A stretch of 64,000 nucleotides of DNA from Arthrobacter crystallopoietes (GCF_002849715.1 NZ_CP018863.1:2418001-2482000), one strand, 5' to 3'. Shown: positions 1 to 10,998, counted from the first letter of the stretch. The notes: a model not told the origin generated them from the letters alone. Numbers and translations are program-made.

Positions 1-1
1 A

Positions 2-703
2 CAAGGCCCCGCGCTGGATGCGCCGGCGATAGAGCTGGTTCTCATTCTGCTGGCGGCCTTGATGCTCTCCGTGCCGCGTCCCATGTGGAGGTACTTCGGG
101 TTGTTCGTCACCGTGGTCCACGAGCTCGGACACGCGTTTGCGGCGCTGACCACCGGGCGGATCGTCACGGGCATCCACCTGCGCTTTGACCATTCCGGGG
201 CGATGATCAGCCGCGGCTCGGGGAAGGCCGCAGCGGCGTGGACGGGGTTCTGGGGCTATCCGGTTCCCGCCGTCGTCGGAGCCGCGCTGGTGTGGGCTGC
301 TTTCAACGGCTGGTCCTCGCTGGCGCTGTCCGTGAGCGCGGTTCTGCTGCTGGTGACGCTGCTGTTCATCCGGAACGTCCAGGGGGCGGTCATTGCCGTT
401 GGACTGGCGATCGTGTCCGAGCTGATGGTATTTTTCGCGCCGCCCGTGTTCCTCGGGCATGCGACGTTGGCCATCGGGATTGCGCTGCTGGTCGGGGCGG
501 TTCGGGATTGGCTGAACGTCGTGAGCGTCCACACGCGCCGGCGCCAGCTTCTGGGCAACTCCGATGCCTACATTCTGTCCCGGCGCACGGGCCTGCCCTC
601 CGGTGTGTGGCTGGCCGGTTTCGCCCTGGTGATTGCGGCTTCCTGTGCCGTAGCGGCGGGGACGGCCTGGTCCGCCGTCGGGCAGCTGGCCTTCCCTGTC
701 TAA
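2..703 (+). CDS. M50B-like membrane metallopeptidase (5' partial)
   Basis: This is an integral membrane protein of the M50B-like peptidase family, which are putative intramembrane zinc proteases. The zinc motif HELGH is visible in VVHELGHAFAALTTGR, followed by about five hydrophobic segments. The reading frame stays open from base 2 through the window edge and codes for a first hydrophobic helix (LVLILLAALM) before the TTG at 59, so the true start lies upstream of the window. Families of this kind are usually about 230-250 residues, so only a short N-terminal piece should be missing. A strong hairpin follows the stop codon. The protease substrate is unknown. Confidence 0.8.
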   Translation, partial: QGPALDAPAIELVLILLAALMLSVPRPMWRYFGLFVTVVHELGHAFAALTTGRIVTGIHLRFDHSGAMISRGSGKAAAAWTGFWGYPVPAVVGAALVWAAFNGWSSLALSVSAVLLLVTLLFIRNVQGAVIAVGLAIVSELMVFFAPPVFLGHATLAIGIALLVGAVRDWLNVVSVHTRRRQLLGNSDAYILSRRTGLPSGVWLAGFALVIAASCAVAAGTAWSAVGQLAFPV

Positions 704-714
704 TGACGGTGGTT

Positions 715-758
715 GGTCAAGTAGCCGTCCACCCGCCCCGGCGGACAGCTACTTGACC
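715..758. terminator. Bidirectional hairpin between convergent genes
   Basis: Arms at 715-730 (GGTCAAGTAGCCGTCC) and 743-758 pair at 15 of 16 positions around a 12-base loop. The hairpin lies between the stop of the M50-like gene and the stop of the opposing small gene, so it can serve both strands. No clear T run follows. Confidence 0.7.
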
Positions 759-786
759 GGCTGGGAAAGTTCAGGTACCGGGCTGG

Positions 787-1125
787 TCAGCGAGGCTGCG
801 CGGGATTGGATGGATCTCCCTGCGATGGGGGATTGACGGGTGGCCCGGACGTCGCCGGCGATACGGGCGACCCGGTTTGGTGCCGGGTTACTTCCGGCAG
901 ATCCTGCGCCACGGAACCAGTGGGTTCTGCGCCGTTCCGCAATGCCTCGATCCGTTGTTCGAGGACCTGGGTGACCGGCAGGCGGTTGCCGTGCTCGCGC
1001 TCGTAGGCCAGCAAAGTGTTCACACCCTCCTCGTCCAGCGCCGTTATCCGTGTTGGCAACGTGCCGAGGGGGATGTGGTCATAGTCGGGCAAGGGGAGCT
1101 CGTCATGCTTGGGGGAGTCGTTCAT
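787..1125 (-). CDS. Conserved small actinobacterial protein (LPLPDYDHIPLGTL family)
   Basis: The product has 112 residues. The first 65 or so carry the pattern LPLPDYDHIPLGTL, then a stretch with LLAYEREHGNRLPVTQVLEQRI. I associate this with a short conserved domain found in many actinobacteria (possibly DUF8129, from memory). The last 45 residues are rich in proline, serine and glycine and are probably disordered. A strong AGGAGGAAG site lies just before the ATG. No biochemical function is known to me. Its stop faces the bidirectional hairpin shared with the M50-like gene. Confidence 0.7.
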   Translation of the reverse strand: MNDSPKHDELPLPDYDHIPLGTLPTRITALDEEGVNTLLAYEREHGNRLPVTQVLEQRIEALRNGAEPTGSVAQDLPEVTRHQTGSPVSPATSGPPVNPPSQGDPSNPAQPR

Positions 1126-1351
1126 GCTTCCTCCTGAGTCGTGGACACCGGAATGAATCGTTCCCCGCCGCCGCTGGTCCGTGAATCAGGACCGTGGCGG
1201 AGGTTCCTATAACCTAACAGCGTGCTGGGCCGAAAGTAAGGGTATACACTACCTTGGTCCCCGGCGGTTCAGGGGAGCTGCCGGAGGCCCCCGAACGGCA
1301 CTGTAAATGCCCGGGAATTATTTAGGCGTTCAGTTCGTTGTGCAGGCGATG

Positions 1352-1379
1352 TTGAAATTTTCGCCCGAACAGCTAAAAT
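1352..1379 (+). promoter_or_regulatory. Promoter of the DUF4193 gene
   Basis: TTGAAA at 1352-1357 and TAAAAT at 1374-1379 are separated by 16 bases, a near-consensus housekeeping promoter. It would start transcription near 1386 and leave a leader of about 47 bases with AGGAG at 1416-1420. The rest of the 307-base gap 1126-1432 shows nothing I can assign. Confidence 0.6.
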
Positions 1380-1432
1380 GGGCGCTCACATATAGGTCAA
1401 AACCCCAATACCATCAGGAGCACTAAACCCGC

Positions 1433-1735
1433 ATGGCAACCGATTACGACGCACCCCGCAACAAGGACGACGACCAGAGCAACGAGTCTCTGGAAGCGCT
1501 GCAGGCGCAGCGCTCGGGTGGTGCAAAGACCGCGCTCATTGACGTCGAGGACTCGGATACCGCCGAAGGCATTGATCTGCCCGGCGCCGATCTTTCCGGC
1601 GAAGAGCTTGTTGTCCAGGTCGTTCCGGCACGTGAAGACGAATTCACCTGCTCGTCCTGCTTCCTGGTCCGCCACCGCAGCCAGGTGGCCCGCGAAAAGA
1701 ACGGCGAACTGTACTGCCGCGACTGCGAAGGCTAA
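1433..1735 (+). CDS. DUF4193 family zinc-ribbon-like protein
   Basis: This 100-residue acidic protein matches the actinobacterial DUF4193 family: an N-terminal MATDYDAPR segment, an acidic middle and a C-terminal cysteine pair set, CSSC and CRDC, that should bind one zinc ion. The intervening FLVRHRSQ resembles the DNA- or RNA-polymerase-contacting zinc ribbons of small transcription-related proteins, but the family has no established role that I can name. The start is the ATG preceded by AGGAG with a 12-base spacer. A near-consensus promoter sits 50-80 bases upstream and a strong terminator follows, so it is expressed as a single gene. Confidence 0.85.
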   Translation: MATDYDAPRNKDDDQSNESLEALQAQRSGGAKTALIDVEDSDTAEGIDLPGADLSGEELVVQVVPAREDEFTCSSCFLVRHRSQVAREKNGELYCRDCEG

Positions 1736-1758
1736 ACAGCTTCGGTGCGAATCACCCC

Positions 1759-1786
1759 AAACCCCGTGCTTATGAGCGCGGGGTTT
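1759..1786. terminator. Bidirectional terminator after the DUF4193 gene
   Basis: Arms AAACCCCGTGC (1759-1769) and GCGCGGGGTTT (1776-1786) pair with one G-T wobble around a six-base loop, with A and T tracts at the outer ends. The hairpin overlaps the stop codon of the opposing gene, so it can act on both strands. Confidence 0.8.
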
Positions 1787-2138
1787 GTTGGTGAAAGGAC
1801 ACTTTCCAGCCGCCCTCGCGCCGGACATACAAGGTGCTGACCAGGGCCGAATATTCCGGCTGGCCGTCGCGATGGGCGGTAACGCCGTAGGTTATGACCC
1901 CTGTCTCCGCAGTGGGCCACAAGACCTGGGGGACTTCGAGCCGGAAGTCCGACCACGGCGCCCCGCTCATGGCCTCGATGGTCAGGCTCCGGTCCGTCAG
2001 GCGCGTCCCGCCGGGCAGAAGCATGACCACCTCCGCGTCGAGTACCGCTTGGTAGAACTCGGCCGCGGTCGGACCGCCGGACGACAAGGCTATCCAACCG
2101 CGCTCTTCCAATTCGATCAGTTCGTCGCTGGCATCCAT
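1770..2138 (-). CDS. NTF2-like/DUF4440-type protein
   Basis: The 122-residue product has the layout of SnoaL/DUF4440 proteins of the NTF2 fold: an N-terminal helix with LIELEERGWIAL, a middle segment describing a cone-shaped pocket (FYQAVLDAEVVMLLPGG) and a terminal beta strand pair ending VRREGGWKVSFHQQTP. Proteins of this fold bind small molecules or act as hydrolases or isomerases. None of the catalytic residues of characterised enzymes can be assigned here, so the substrate is unknown. A GGGGGAAG ribosome site precedes the ATG. Its stop codon sits inside the terminator shared with the opposing gene. Confidence 0.7.
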   Translation of the reverse strand: MDASDELIELEERGWIALSSGGPTAAEFYQAVLDAEVVMLLPGGTRLTDRSLTIEAMSGAPWSDFRLEVPQVLWPTAETGVITYGVTAHRDGQPEYSALVSTLYVRREGGWKVSFHQQTPRS

Positions 2139-2185
2139 GGCTTCCCCCTAGATCCGGTAGTGCCAGCACACACCAGCGGGACCCG

Positions 2186-2465
2186 CTAGTCAACCACTTC
2201 AATGCCCCCCCATCGGGTCGTGCTCGGCATCCACAAAGGCATGGTTGACGAATGTGTATCGGCCGGCCTCCGCGAACTCCAGTTCGACAAACCCGCCTTG
2301 CGCGGCCGCGAGGTCAAGGGCCTGTGCCCCGCCCTGCTCTGCGTTACCCGGCTCCAGCAAATGAGCCCCTCCTTTGAATACGGTGTCGAACTGCCCGCTT
2401 ACCACGTGGAAGCTGCTCGATGCCCGGGCCGCCACCTGCGCCAGGTCCTCGACATATTCATTCAT
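2186..2465 (-). pseudogene. Remnant of a multicopper oxidase (C-terminal cupredoxin domain)
   Basis: About 85 residues match the last cupredoxin domain of NirK-like multicopper oxidases: SSFHVVSGQFDTVFKGG, then GGAQALDLAAAQGGFVELEF and a YTFVNHAF copper-loop region. The N-terminal domains, normally several hundred residues, are absent, because the adjacent 2508-4262 region belongs to another gene on the other strand. The frame ends early at 2199 in a run of seven C on the + strand. Removing one base would extend the protein with a natural-looking IEVVD tail to a stop at 2186-2188. This is therefore a truncated and probably frameshifted remnant. It could instead be a short stand-alone cupredoxin with a sequencing error. 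Confidence 0.55.
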
Positions 2466-2546
2466 GGGCTCTTCTCTAAATCCAATGTCTTCGTCAAATG
2501 AGAGACATTGATCGCGTTGATGGTTATCCACCCCCGACCGTCTTTG

Positions 2547-2575
2547 TTGTGCGTTCCATCACATGACGGTAGAAT
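2547..2575 (+). promoter_or_regulatory. Leaderless promoter of the HNH gene
   Basis: TTGTGC (2547-2552) and TAGAAT (2570-2575) are 17 bases apart, and the ATG at 2583 lies seven bases after the -10 box. No ribosome site is present, so the transcript is probably leaderless, a common arrangement in actinobacteria. Confidence 0.5.
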
Positions 2576-2582
2576 CGAATGT

Positions 2583-4262
2583 ATGTTCGAGTCAATCGTT
2601 CCAGCAGAGATGGATCCGGTGAAGCCGGTTCCCGGCGATCCGGGTGCCGCCCTGGTCCGCTCAATGATCCTGGAGCTGGCGAACATGGACCCCGACGTCT
2701 CCGAAGGCGTACGGATCGACCGGATCGCCGCCCTGGAAGAACTCAAGGCCGCCTCGGCTGCGGGGCAGGCCCGCGAGACCGAGGCGTTTGTGGCTTCCCG
2801 GCGGGAGGCCAGGGCAGCGGCCGGGGTTCCGGCGGAGCGGCGGGGCCGGGGCCTGGCGAAGGAGATCGGGCTGGCCAGGAAGGATTCGCCGAACCGGGGC
2901 GGCAAGCACCTGGGGATGGCGACCACGCTGATCAGGGAAATGCCGCACGCCTATAGGGCGTTGGCGGAGGGCCGGCTGAACGAGTGGCGGGCGACCATCC
3001 TGGTCCGCGAGACCGCGTGCCTGAGCGTGGAAGACCGCGCCCGCATCGACCGGGAGTTGTGCGCTGATCCGAAGACGCTGCAAGGGTGCGGGGATAAACA
3101 GATCGGGGCGATGGCGAAGCAGGCCGCGCTGCGGCTGGACCCGTTGTCGGTGGTCCGGCGGGCCGCGAAAGCCGAAACCGAACGCCATGTCTCCTGCCGT
3201 CCGGCGCCGGACACCATGGCCCAGGTGAGCTGCCTGGTGCCGGTGACACAGGGCGTGGCCGTCCTCGCGGCCCTGGCCAAGGAAGCCGACCGGCTGAAGG
3301 CGCAGGGCGACGAACGCTCCCGGGGACAGCTGATGGCCGACATCTTCGTCGAACGCGTCACCGGCCAGCCCGCGGAGAACCCGGCAAAGATCGAGGTCCA
3401 GCTGGTCATGACCGACCGCACCCTGTTCCAGGGCGATTCCGAGCCGGCGCACCTGGCCGGGTACGGCATCGTCCCCGCCCAATGGGCCCGCGACCTGATC
3501 CGCACCGAAGACACCGACACCGAGAACGTGAACGGCAGCGCCGGAACGGACACCACAGACGCCGGGAACGGCAGCACAGATCACCTCGCGGTTGGCAATC
3601 CGGTACAAAGTGCCGAGGCGGACAAGATCGTTGCAGGTACAACCGAAAGCAGGGAAACGGACGGTGCTGCCGGTTCAGGCCCGCCGGAAGCGGCCGAATC
3701 AATACAGGGCGCTGATGCAGAACTCGGCAACGGCGACACGGGCAATGCTGGTACGGCGACAGGGCCTCCCGGTCCGAAGCGAAGAGCCTCCGGCGAAGAC
3801 GCCGAGGTAGAAGTGTGGGTGCGCCGGCTTTACACGGCGCCGGGCACCGGGCAGCTGCTCGGAATGGATTCGCGGGCAAGGTTGATGCCCGCCGGGATGC
3901 AGCGGATGATCCAGGCCAGGGACCAGCTCTGCCGCACACCCTGGTGCGACGCACCGATCCGCCACCACGACCATGTCGTGCCCTGGCGCAACAACGGGCA
4001 GACCAGCGAGGTCAACGGGCAAGGTTTGTGTGAAGCGTGTAACCAGGCGAAGGAAGCCGACGGCTGGCACGCCCAAGCCGTCCCCGGACCGCGGCACACG
4101 GTGGAAACCACCACCCCGACCGGGCACACCTATCTATCTACCGCACCGGCACTGCCCGGCACACCACCGGCAACCGAGCAACCTGACGAGACGCCAGAGC
4201 CGCTGTCAATCTTCGAGCACGCGCTCGGCCGCATCGACTTCCTCTACCGCCCCGCAGCCTGA
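2583..4262 (+). CDS. DUF222 / 13E12-repeat HNH endonuclease-like protein
   Basis: The 559-residue protein has an N-terminal DUF222 region (residues about 20-290) and a C-terminal HNH nuclease domain near residues 440-490, where LCRTPWCDAPIRHHDHVVPW and CEACNQAKE supply the His-Asn-His type metal and catalytic residues. Between them lies a long Gly/Thr/Glu-rich linker of roughly 100 residues. The family is abundant in actinobacteria, often in many copies per genome, and has been tied to mobile 13E12 repeats, but its cell role is not settled. The start is the ATG at 2583 because it lies seven bases from a -10 box. An in-frame upstream ATG at 2508 would read through that promoter. Confidence 0.85.
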   Translation: MFESIVPAEMDPVKPVPGDPGAALVRSMILELANMDPDVSEGVRIDRIAALEELKAASAAGQARETEAFVASRREARAAAGVPAERRGRGLAKEIGLARKDSPNRGGKHLGMATTLIREMPHAYRALAEGRLNEWRATILVRETACLSVEDRARIDRELCADPKTLQGCGDKQIGAMAKQAALRLDPLSVVRRAAKAETERHVSCRPAPDTMAQVSCLVPVTQGVAVLAALAKEADRLKAQGDERSRGQLMADIFVERVTGQPAENPAKIEVQLVMTDRTLFQGDSEPAHLAGYGIVPAQWARDLIRTEDTDTENVNGSAGTDTTDAGNGSTDHLAVGNPVQSAEADKIVAGTTESRETDGAAGSGPPEAAESIQGADAELGNGDTGNAGTATGPPGPKRRASGEDAEVEVWVRRLYTAPGTGQLLGMDSRARLMPAGMQRMIQARDQLCRTPWCDAPIRHHDHVVPWRNNGQTSEVNGQGLCEACNQAKEADGWHAQAVPGPRHTVETTTPTGHTYLSTAPALPGTPPATEQPDETPEPLSIFEHALGRIDFLYRPAA

Positions 4263-4277
4263 CTAGCAGGCAAGCAG

Positions 4278-5096
4278 TTAGTCGTTTGCGCTCCTCAGGT
4301 GGATGGCTGCTTCCGGCGTCGCCACCCTGAAACTGAAGGACTGCTCAAGATAGAGGTGGACGTTATCGGCGTCGTGATGGTCATAGCCTACGGAGAGGTC
4401 CTGCCCGGACTCGAACAGGAAGTCGCCGCCGCGCAGGCTCATCACCACTGCACCACGAACCCCGGGTGCCCACACAATGGGTCCTTCCAGGATCCGATTA
4501 AGATGCTCGGCCAGCAGGTAGCCACCGCGCTCAGCTGTCTCAACTACAGCCGTATAGTGTCCGGGTCCGAGAGCGAGGCCGAAGGGGCCGCCGATGCCTG
4601 CCTTCAGCAGCACCGCGACAGCCTTAGCAATGCGCTTGGGATAATCGTTGAAGTCTTCAACCCGGGGAACCGGCGGATGCGGACTGGCTTCGGTAATCCC
4701 CTCGATGCCCGCCTGCTCCCAGCCGTGGAAGACCGCAACGTTCTCCGCGCTGGCTACTCGATGGGCAGCCTCGTGGAGGCTGCTCAGATCCACGTCCACC
4801 GCACCGCGGTCATTATCCAATAGTTCGGAGCGGGAGACACTGAATCCCGCGCGCATTTCGACCAACGGCAGAACGCGACGTCGCCGAGCAGTAATGCCGT
4901 TGTCATCGGTTCCGGACAACGGCTCTGTCCGCCCCACGTTCGTGGCCGAATAGTCCCAGCCGAGCGGACCGGAGAAATCGACAAGCTTCCTTGCGCCCAA
5001 GGCAACGGTCAGCCGCTGCTTGGCCTCGGTGTCGAGCAGCCGCCAACCGCCGTCGGTAATCGGGGCGTGTTCACGCAGGAGGTGGTTCATCGTCAT
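4278..5096 (-). CDS. Encapsulin shell protein (family 1)
   Basis: This 272-residue protein is a family 1 encapsulin (linocin M18/HK97 fold), which self-assembles into a hollow protein shell. It opens with the typical NHLLREHAPIT helix and contains LDTEAKQRL, the E-loop region WDYSATNVGRTEPL and a C-terminal SVGYDHHDADNVHLYLEQSF segment, with a normal family length. It overlaps the upstream ferritin gene by ATGA, so shell and cargo are translationally coupled. AGGAG lies eight bases before the ATG. The shell should compartmentalise iron loaded by the cargo. Its stop is 15 bases from the opposing HNH gene. Confidence 0.93.
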   Translation of the reverse strand: MTMNHLLREHAPITDGGWRLLDTEAKQRLTVALGARKLVDFSGPLGWDYSATNVGRTEPLSGTDDNGITARRRRVLPLVEMRAGFSVSRSELLDNDRGAVDVDLSSLHEAAHRVASAENVAVFHGWEQAGIEGITEASPHPPVPRVEDFNDYPKRIAKAVAVLLKAGIGGPFGLALGPGHYTAVVETAERGGYLLAEHLNRILEGPIVWAPGVRGAVVMSLRGGDFLFESGQDLSVGYDHHDADNVHLYLEQSFSFRVATPEAAIHLRSAND

Positions 5097-5494
5097 GGTC
5101 GTGACTCCTTCAGACTGCCGATTCCCAGGGACGGATCCGCAGCCGCCGTCGTTGGCTGCGCAGCGCCGGCTCCGCTACCTTCAGAGCCGGCCTTTTCGGC
5201 GGCTTCGCCGTTCGCGACAATATCGCCGTCCTGGAACAGGACTCCGCGGGCAATCTCCCGCCACACGGGCTTGGCCCGGAAGAGATGCTCAAGCTCCATG
5301 CTGAAGTGCTTGTATTCCTCGGTCAGGGAGTTGTTCATGATGTTCCGGGCAGCGGCGTCCGGCTCCACGGAAATGCGCTGCTCGTACCAGCCGATGGCCT
5401 CGGCTTCCTCCGTCAGGTTGGCGCACATCCGGGCAAAGGTGCGTGTCTCGGCAGAGAGTTCCTCTGGCGGCTCGTGGTATTGATCAAAGCCCAT
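5093..5494 (-). CDS. Encapsulated ferritin-like cargo protein (EncFtn)
   Basis: The 133-residue product is an encapsulated ferritin. These proteins form a ring-like oligomer and oxidise iron(II) inside an encapsulin shell. Ferroxidase-type residues are visible: Glu32 in LTEEAEAIGWYEQR and the E60-x-x-H63 pair in TEEYKHFSMELEH. After a disordered Ala/Gly/Ser-rich linker the last 15 residues, ending DPSLGIGSLKESRP, contain the LGIGSLK encapsulation signal that docks into the shell. The ATG at 5494 has AAGGA six bases upstream and is preferred over a TTG two codons earlier. It is the first gene of a two-gene operon with the shell gene. Confidence 0.92.
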   Translation of the reverse strand: MGFDQYHEPPEELSAETRTFARMCANLTEEAEAIGWYEQRISVEPDAAARNIMNNSLTEEYKHFSMELEHLFRAKPVWREIARGVLFQDGDIVANGEAAEKAGSEGSGAGAAQPTTAAADPSLGIGSLKESRP

Positions 5495-5587
5495 CAGCAA
5501 TCCTTCGACGAGTGTCTGTGGAATGTTTGCTCACTTGCCAGCCTATCGGCGGCGCACCGCCATGACTACCCCGGAATTGCCCGGAGT

Positions 5588-6007
5588 TCAGCCTTCCCAC
5601 CCCAAGTTCCGCGCCATCCGCTGCAGCACGTCAAGGGTGGCCTCATACTCCCGATCGGATACGCCTTCGGTGACCTGTTTCCGATTCCGGTCCACCACGT
5701 CGCCCAGCAGCGTCAGACTCTTGCGTCCCAGTTCGGTCAGCGAGTATTTGCCGTCGTCGTCGGTGATCCAATTGCTTTCCAGCAGTTCGTCCAGATGCTC
5801 GGCCGAGGACTCTTCGGCGGTCTGGGTGAAGAACGGCTTGAGCGATTCGTTTAGCTCCGCCGCCGTGGCGGGGGCCTCCGCCAACACGTTCATGATCTGC
5901 CATTGCCGGCGGGTCACACCGTGCTCCTCCACAGTCGCGTCGAACTGCTCGTTGATCAGTCCGTCAACCAGTCTGAGCCAGAATCCAATAGGTCGATTAG
6001 CAGCCAT
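5588..6007 (-). CDS. MarR-type transcriptional regulator
   Basis: The 139-residue protein has the MarR winged-helix layout: an N-terminal dimerisation helix (GFWLRLVDGLINEQF), a helix-turn-helix with TRRQWQIMNVLAEAPATAAEL, and the wing with ESNWITDDDGKYSLTELGR. Members bind palindromes as dimers and usually repress a neighbouring transporter or redox gene in response to a small ligand. The ATG at 6007 is chosen because the upstream in-frame TTG would extend the protein without a ribosome site. It is divergent from the SDR gene, and a perfect inverted repeat at 6047-6072 lies between them and may be an operator. The ligand is unknown. Confidence 0.8.
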   Translation of the reverse strand: MAANRPIGFWLRLVDGLINEQFDATVEEHGVTRRQWQIMNVLAEAPATAAELNESLKPFFTQTAEESSAEHLDELLESNWITDDDGKYSLTELGRKSLTLLGDVVDRNRKQVTEGVSDREYEATLDVLQRMARNLGWEG

Positions 6008-6046
6008 GTCCCCACCATACAAAGCCACGTCAAGACCCCAAAGAGT

Positions 6047-6072
6047 ACGACGGCGGTGCCTCCCGCCGTCGT
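6047..6072. repeat. Perfect inverted pair of the ACGACGGCGG motif
   Basis: ACGACGGCGG at 6047-6056 and its exact complement at 6063-6072 flank a six-base spacer. The pair lies between the divergent marR-like and SDR genes. It could be a regulator operator or a hairpin made from two copies of a motif that recurs across the window. Confidence 0.6.
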
Positions 6073-6133
6073 AAGCCTTGCTGGGGTACGGGTCGGCTTA
6101 TAGCGTGAAGGCGTACCCATCGAGGAGGACCGC

Positions 6134-7033
6134 ATGAGCAATGAGCCGCAAGAGACGCTGGACAAGGAAAACCCGCGGGAGCCGGCCGTGGATGTGTCCA
6201 CCGAGACCCAGGATTACCCGGGGTTTACCGAGGAGATGGAGCCGCGGCCCGACCACGGCGAAGACAGCTACAAGGGCAATGACCGGTTGATGGGCAAGAA
6301 GGCGCTGATCACTGGCGGCGACTCAGGCATCGGCCGCGCGGTTGCCCTCGCGTTCGCGCGGGAAGGCGCCGACGTCGCTATTTCCTATCTCCGCGAGGAG
6401 GAGGAGGACGGTCAGAACTGTCTGGATCTGATCCTGGCCGAAGGTCGCACGGCGCTGGGCGTCCCGGGCGACGTGCGCGACGAGGACTATGCGAAGTCCG
6501 CAGTATCCGAGACGATCGACGAACTGGGCGGCCTGGATATCCTGGTCAACAACGCCGGCTACCACCTCGGCCAGCCCAACGGCATCGGGGATATTACGCC
6601 GGACCAGTTGCGCCGGACTTTTGAAACCAATGTCTACGGCACGTTCTGGATGATCCAGGCCGCGCTGCCGCATTTGAAGCCCGGCTCGGTTATCATCAAC
6701 ACCACCTCCATCCAGGGGCACCATCCCTCCACAAGCTTGATGGACTACGCGGCCACGAAGGCAGCCCTCAACAACCTGACTTTCAGCCTGGCCGAACTGC
6801 TGGGGGAGAAGGGGATCCGGGTCAATGCCGTTGCGCCCGGTCCTATCTGGACGCCGCTGCAGCCCGCGACGACGACGCCGAAGAAGCTGGCTTCCTTCGG
6901 CGACAGCACGCCCTTGGGGCGGGCCGGCCAGCCGGCCGAAGTGGCCGGCGCCTTTGTCTTCCTCGCCTCCAACGACGCCCGCTACGTCTCTGGCGAGATC
7001 ATCGGTGTAACTGGCGGCATGCATCTGGCCTAA
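6134..7033 (+). CDS. Short-chain dehydrogenase/reductase (YhdG/YgfF-like)
   Basis: The 299-residue protein is a classical short-chain dehydrogenase. It has the nucleotide-binding TGGDSGIGRA at residues 60-69, NNAGY in the core, an active-site Ser region (INTTSIQGHH) and the YAATK catalytic pair. The first 50 residues form an acidic extension (DYPGFTEEMEPRPDHGE) typical of the stress-associated general-stress SDR group. The enzyme should reduce or oxidise a small carbonyl or alcohol with NAD(P)H, but the substrate cannot be read from sequence. The ATG follows GAGGAGG closely. A strong hairpin terminator ends the gene, so it is probably a single-gene unit divergent from the MarR regulator. Confidence 0.88.
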   Translation: MSNEPQETLDKENPREPAVDVSTETQDYPGFTEEMEPRPDHGEDSYKGNDRLMGKKALITGGDSGIGRAVALAFAREGADVAISYLREEEEDGQNCLDLILAEGRTALGVPGDVRDEDYAKSAVSETIDELGGLDILVNNAGYHLGQPNGIGDITPDQLRRTFETNVYGTFWMIQAALPHLKPGSVIINTTSIQGHHPSTSLMDYAATKAALNNLTFSLAELLGEKGIRVNAVAPGPIWTPLQPATTTPKKLASFGDSTPLGRAGQPAEVAGAFVFLASNDARYVSGEIIGVTGGMHLA

Positions 7034-7051
7034 GGGCAGACGTACGACGTC

Positions 7052-7080
7052 GGTGGGCCGGGAACGCGACCCGGCCCACC
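7052..7080 (+). terminator. Terminator after the SDR gene
   Basis: GGTGGGCCGGG (7052-7062) and CCCGGCCCACC (7070-7080) form a perfect 11-base stem with a seven-base loop. Only a short T-containing stretch follows. Confidence 0.75.
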
Positions 7081-7206
7081 TTCGGCTTCCGGCGGGGCAG
7101 CAGCAGCGGCCAGGCCTTGTCCTCTTCCGTTTCCCCGTGTACAAAACAGGGCAGGAGCCATAGCCTAGCTGTAGTCTGCCCATCGCTGTCGAAGGGAATT
7201 TAGGCC

Positions 7207-10041
<2,835 letters not shown>

Positions 10042-10063
10042 GACTGCGGTGGACGGAGACAAC

Positions 10064-10798
10064 GTGGGAAACGGGGCTGAGGATGTCTCCGTCCATGAGT
10101 ACCTTCAGGATCTGGTGCTGGACAGCGAAGATGTAGGGCAGTTCCTTAACGAATTCGCTCGTTTCGCCGCCAGGAGCCTTTCAGGAACGGAAGCAGAGAT
10201 CCTCTGCGGTGTTACGCTCCTGCGGCGGAAATCGGCCGCAACCGTGGCCAGCAGCAGTGAACACGCGAAGAACATGGATGAAATCCAGTATCAATTTGGA
10301 GACGGTCCGTGTCTGCGCGCCGCCAGGCAAAAGGAAACCATCTATGTAGCCGATCTTAAATCGGACGATCGTTGGCATGACTATGCGGACGCAGTGCTGA
10401 AGCACGGAATCCGCTCGGTACTGGCGGTCCCCATACCCCTGGACGGGGAGGCAGATGCCGGGCTCAATCTGTATTCGCATGTAGTCGACAATTTCGATGA
10501 AGAGGCGATAAAGGTAGCGGAGACATTTGCCGGACAGGCTTCCAAAGGTTTGTCCCTGTCCGTGCGCCTTACCCAGCAGGCCGAAACGGCGGCGCATCTA
10601 AAAGCGGCAATGCAGTCCCGCACGACGATAGACCTCGCCGTCGGCATCATCATGGGGCAGAACCGCTGCAGCCAGGAGAGGGCGTTCGAGATCCTGCGGT
10701 CTGCCTCGAGCAGCCGGAACATCAAACTCCGCGACGTAGCCGCCGGCATCGTCACATCAACTGGTCAAAGCGATCCCGCCACCCACTTCGATCCATAA
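10064..10798 (+). CDS. GAF-ANTAR transcription antitermination regulator
   Basis: The 244-residue protein has an N-terminal GAF sensor domain (about residues 25-165, with GDGPCLRAARQKETIYVADL) and a C-terminal ANTAR RNA-binding domain (about 175-230, with RTTIDLAVGIIMGQNRCSQERAFEILR). ANTAR proteins bind paired hairpins in nascent RNA and prevent termination. The GAF domain would sense a ligand or redox state. The GTG at 10064 is preferred because GGAG lies five bases upstream; a GTG at 10049 is possible. Position right behind acnA suggests a shared transcript. Target RNAs are not evident here. Confidence 0.85.
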   Translation: MGNGAEDVSVHEYLQDLVLDSEDVGQFLNEFARFAARSLSGTEAEILCGVTLLRRKSAATVASSSEHAKNMDEIQYQFGDGPCLRAARQKETIYVADLKSDDRWHDYADAVLKHGIRSVLAVPIPLDGEADAGLNLYSHVVDNFDEEAIKVAETFAGQASKGLSLSVRLTQQAETAAHLKAAMQSRTTIDLAVGIIMGQNRCSQERAFEILRSASSSRNIKLRDVAAGIVTSTGQSDPATHFDP

Positions 10799-10998
10799 GT
10801 TCTGGTCTGGCGACGGGCATAGGCTTACATCTTTCTTTGGCGTGCCCGGGCATGCCACAAAAATCCGTGCCCTGAATGTTATGGTCGTTCCTCCACAAAA
10901 ATACTAAGTTGCCTTAGCATTAGGAGTGAGCCCAGCTCCGCGTGAATCAATCATTTGCGGCCTACCCGGACCGCAACAGGACAGATTGGAACGACGCA

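Noticed and set aside
10905..10918. CTAAG-N4-CTTAG inverted repeat before the DUF4383 gene as an iron box
   Set aside because: It is too short and does not match the DtxR/IdeR consensus well. No iron gene is near.
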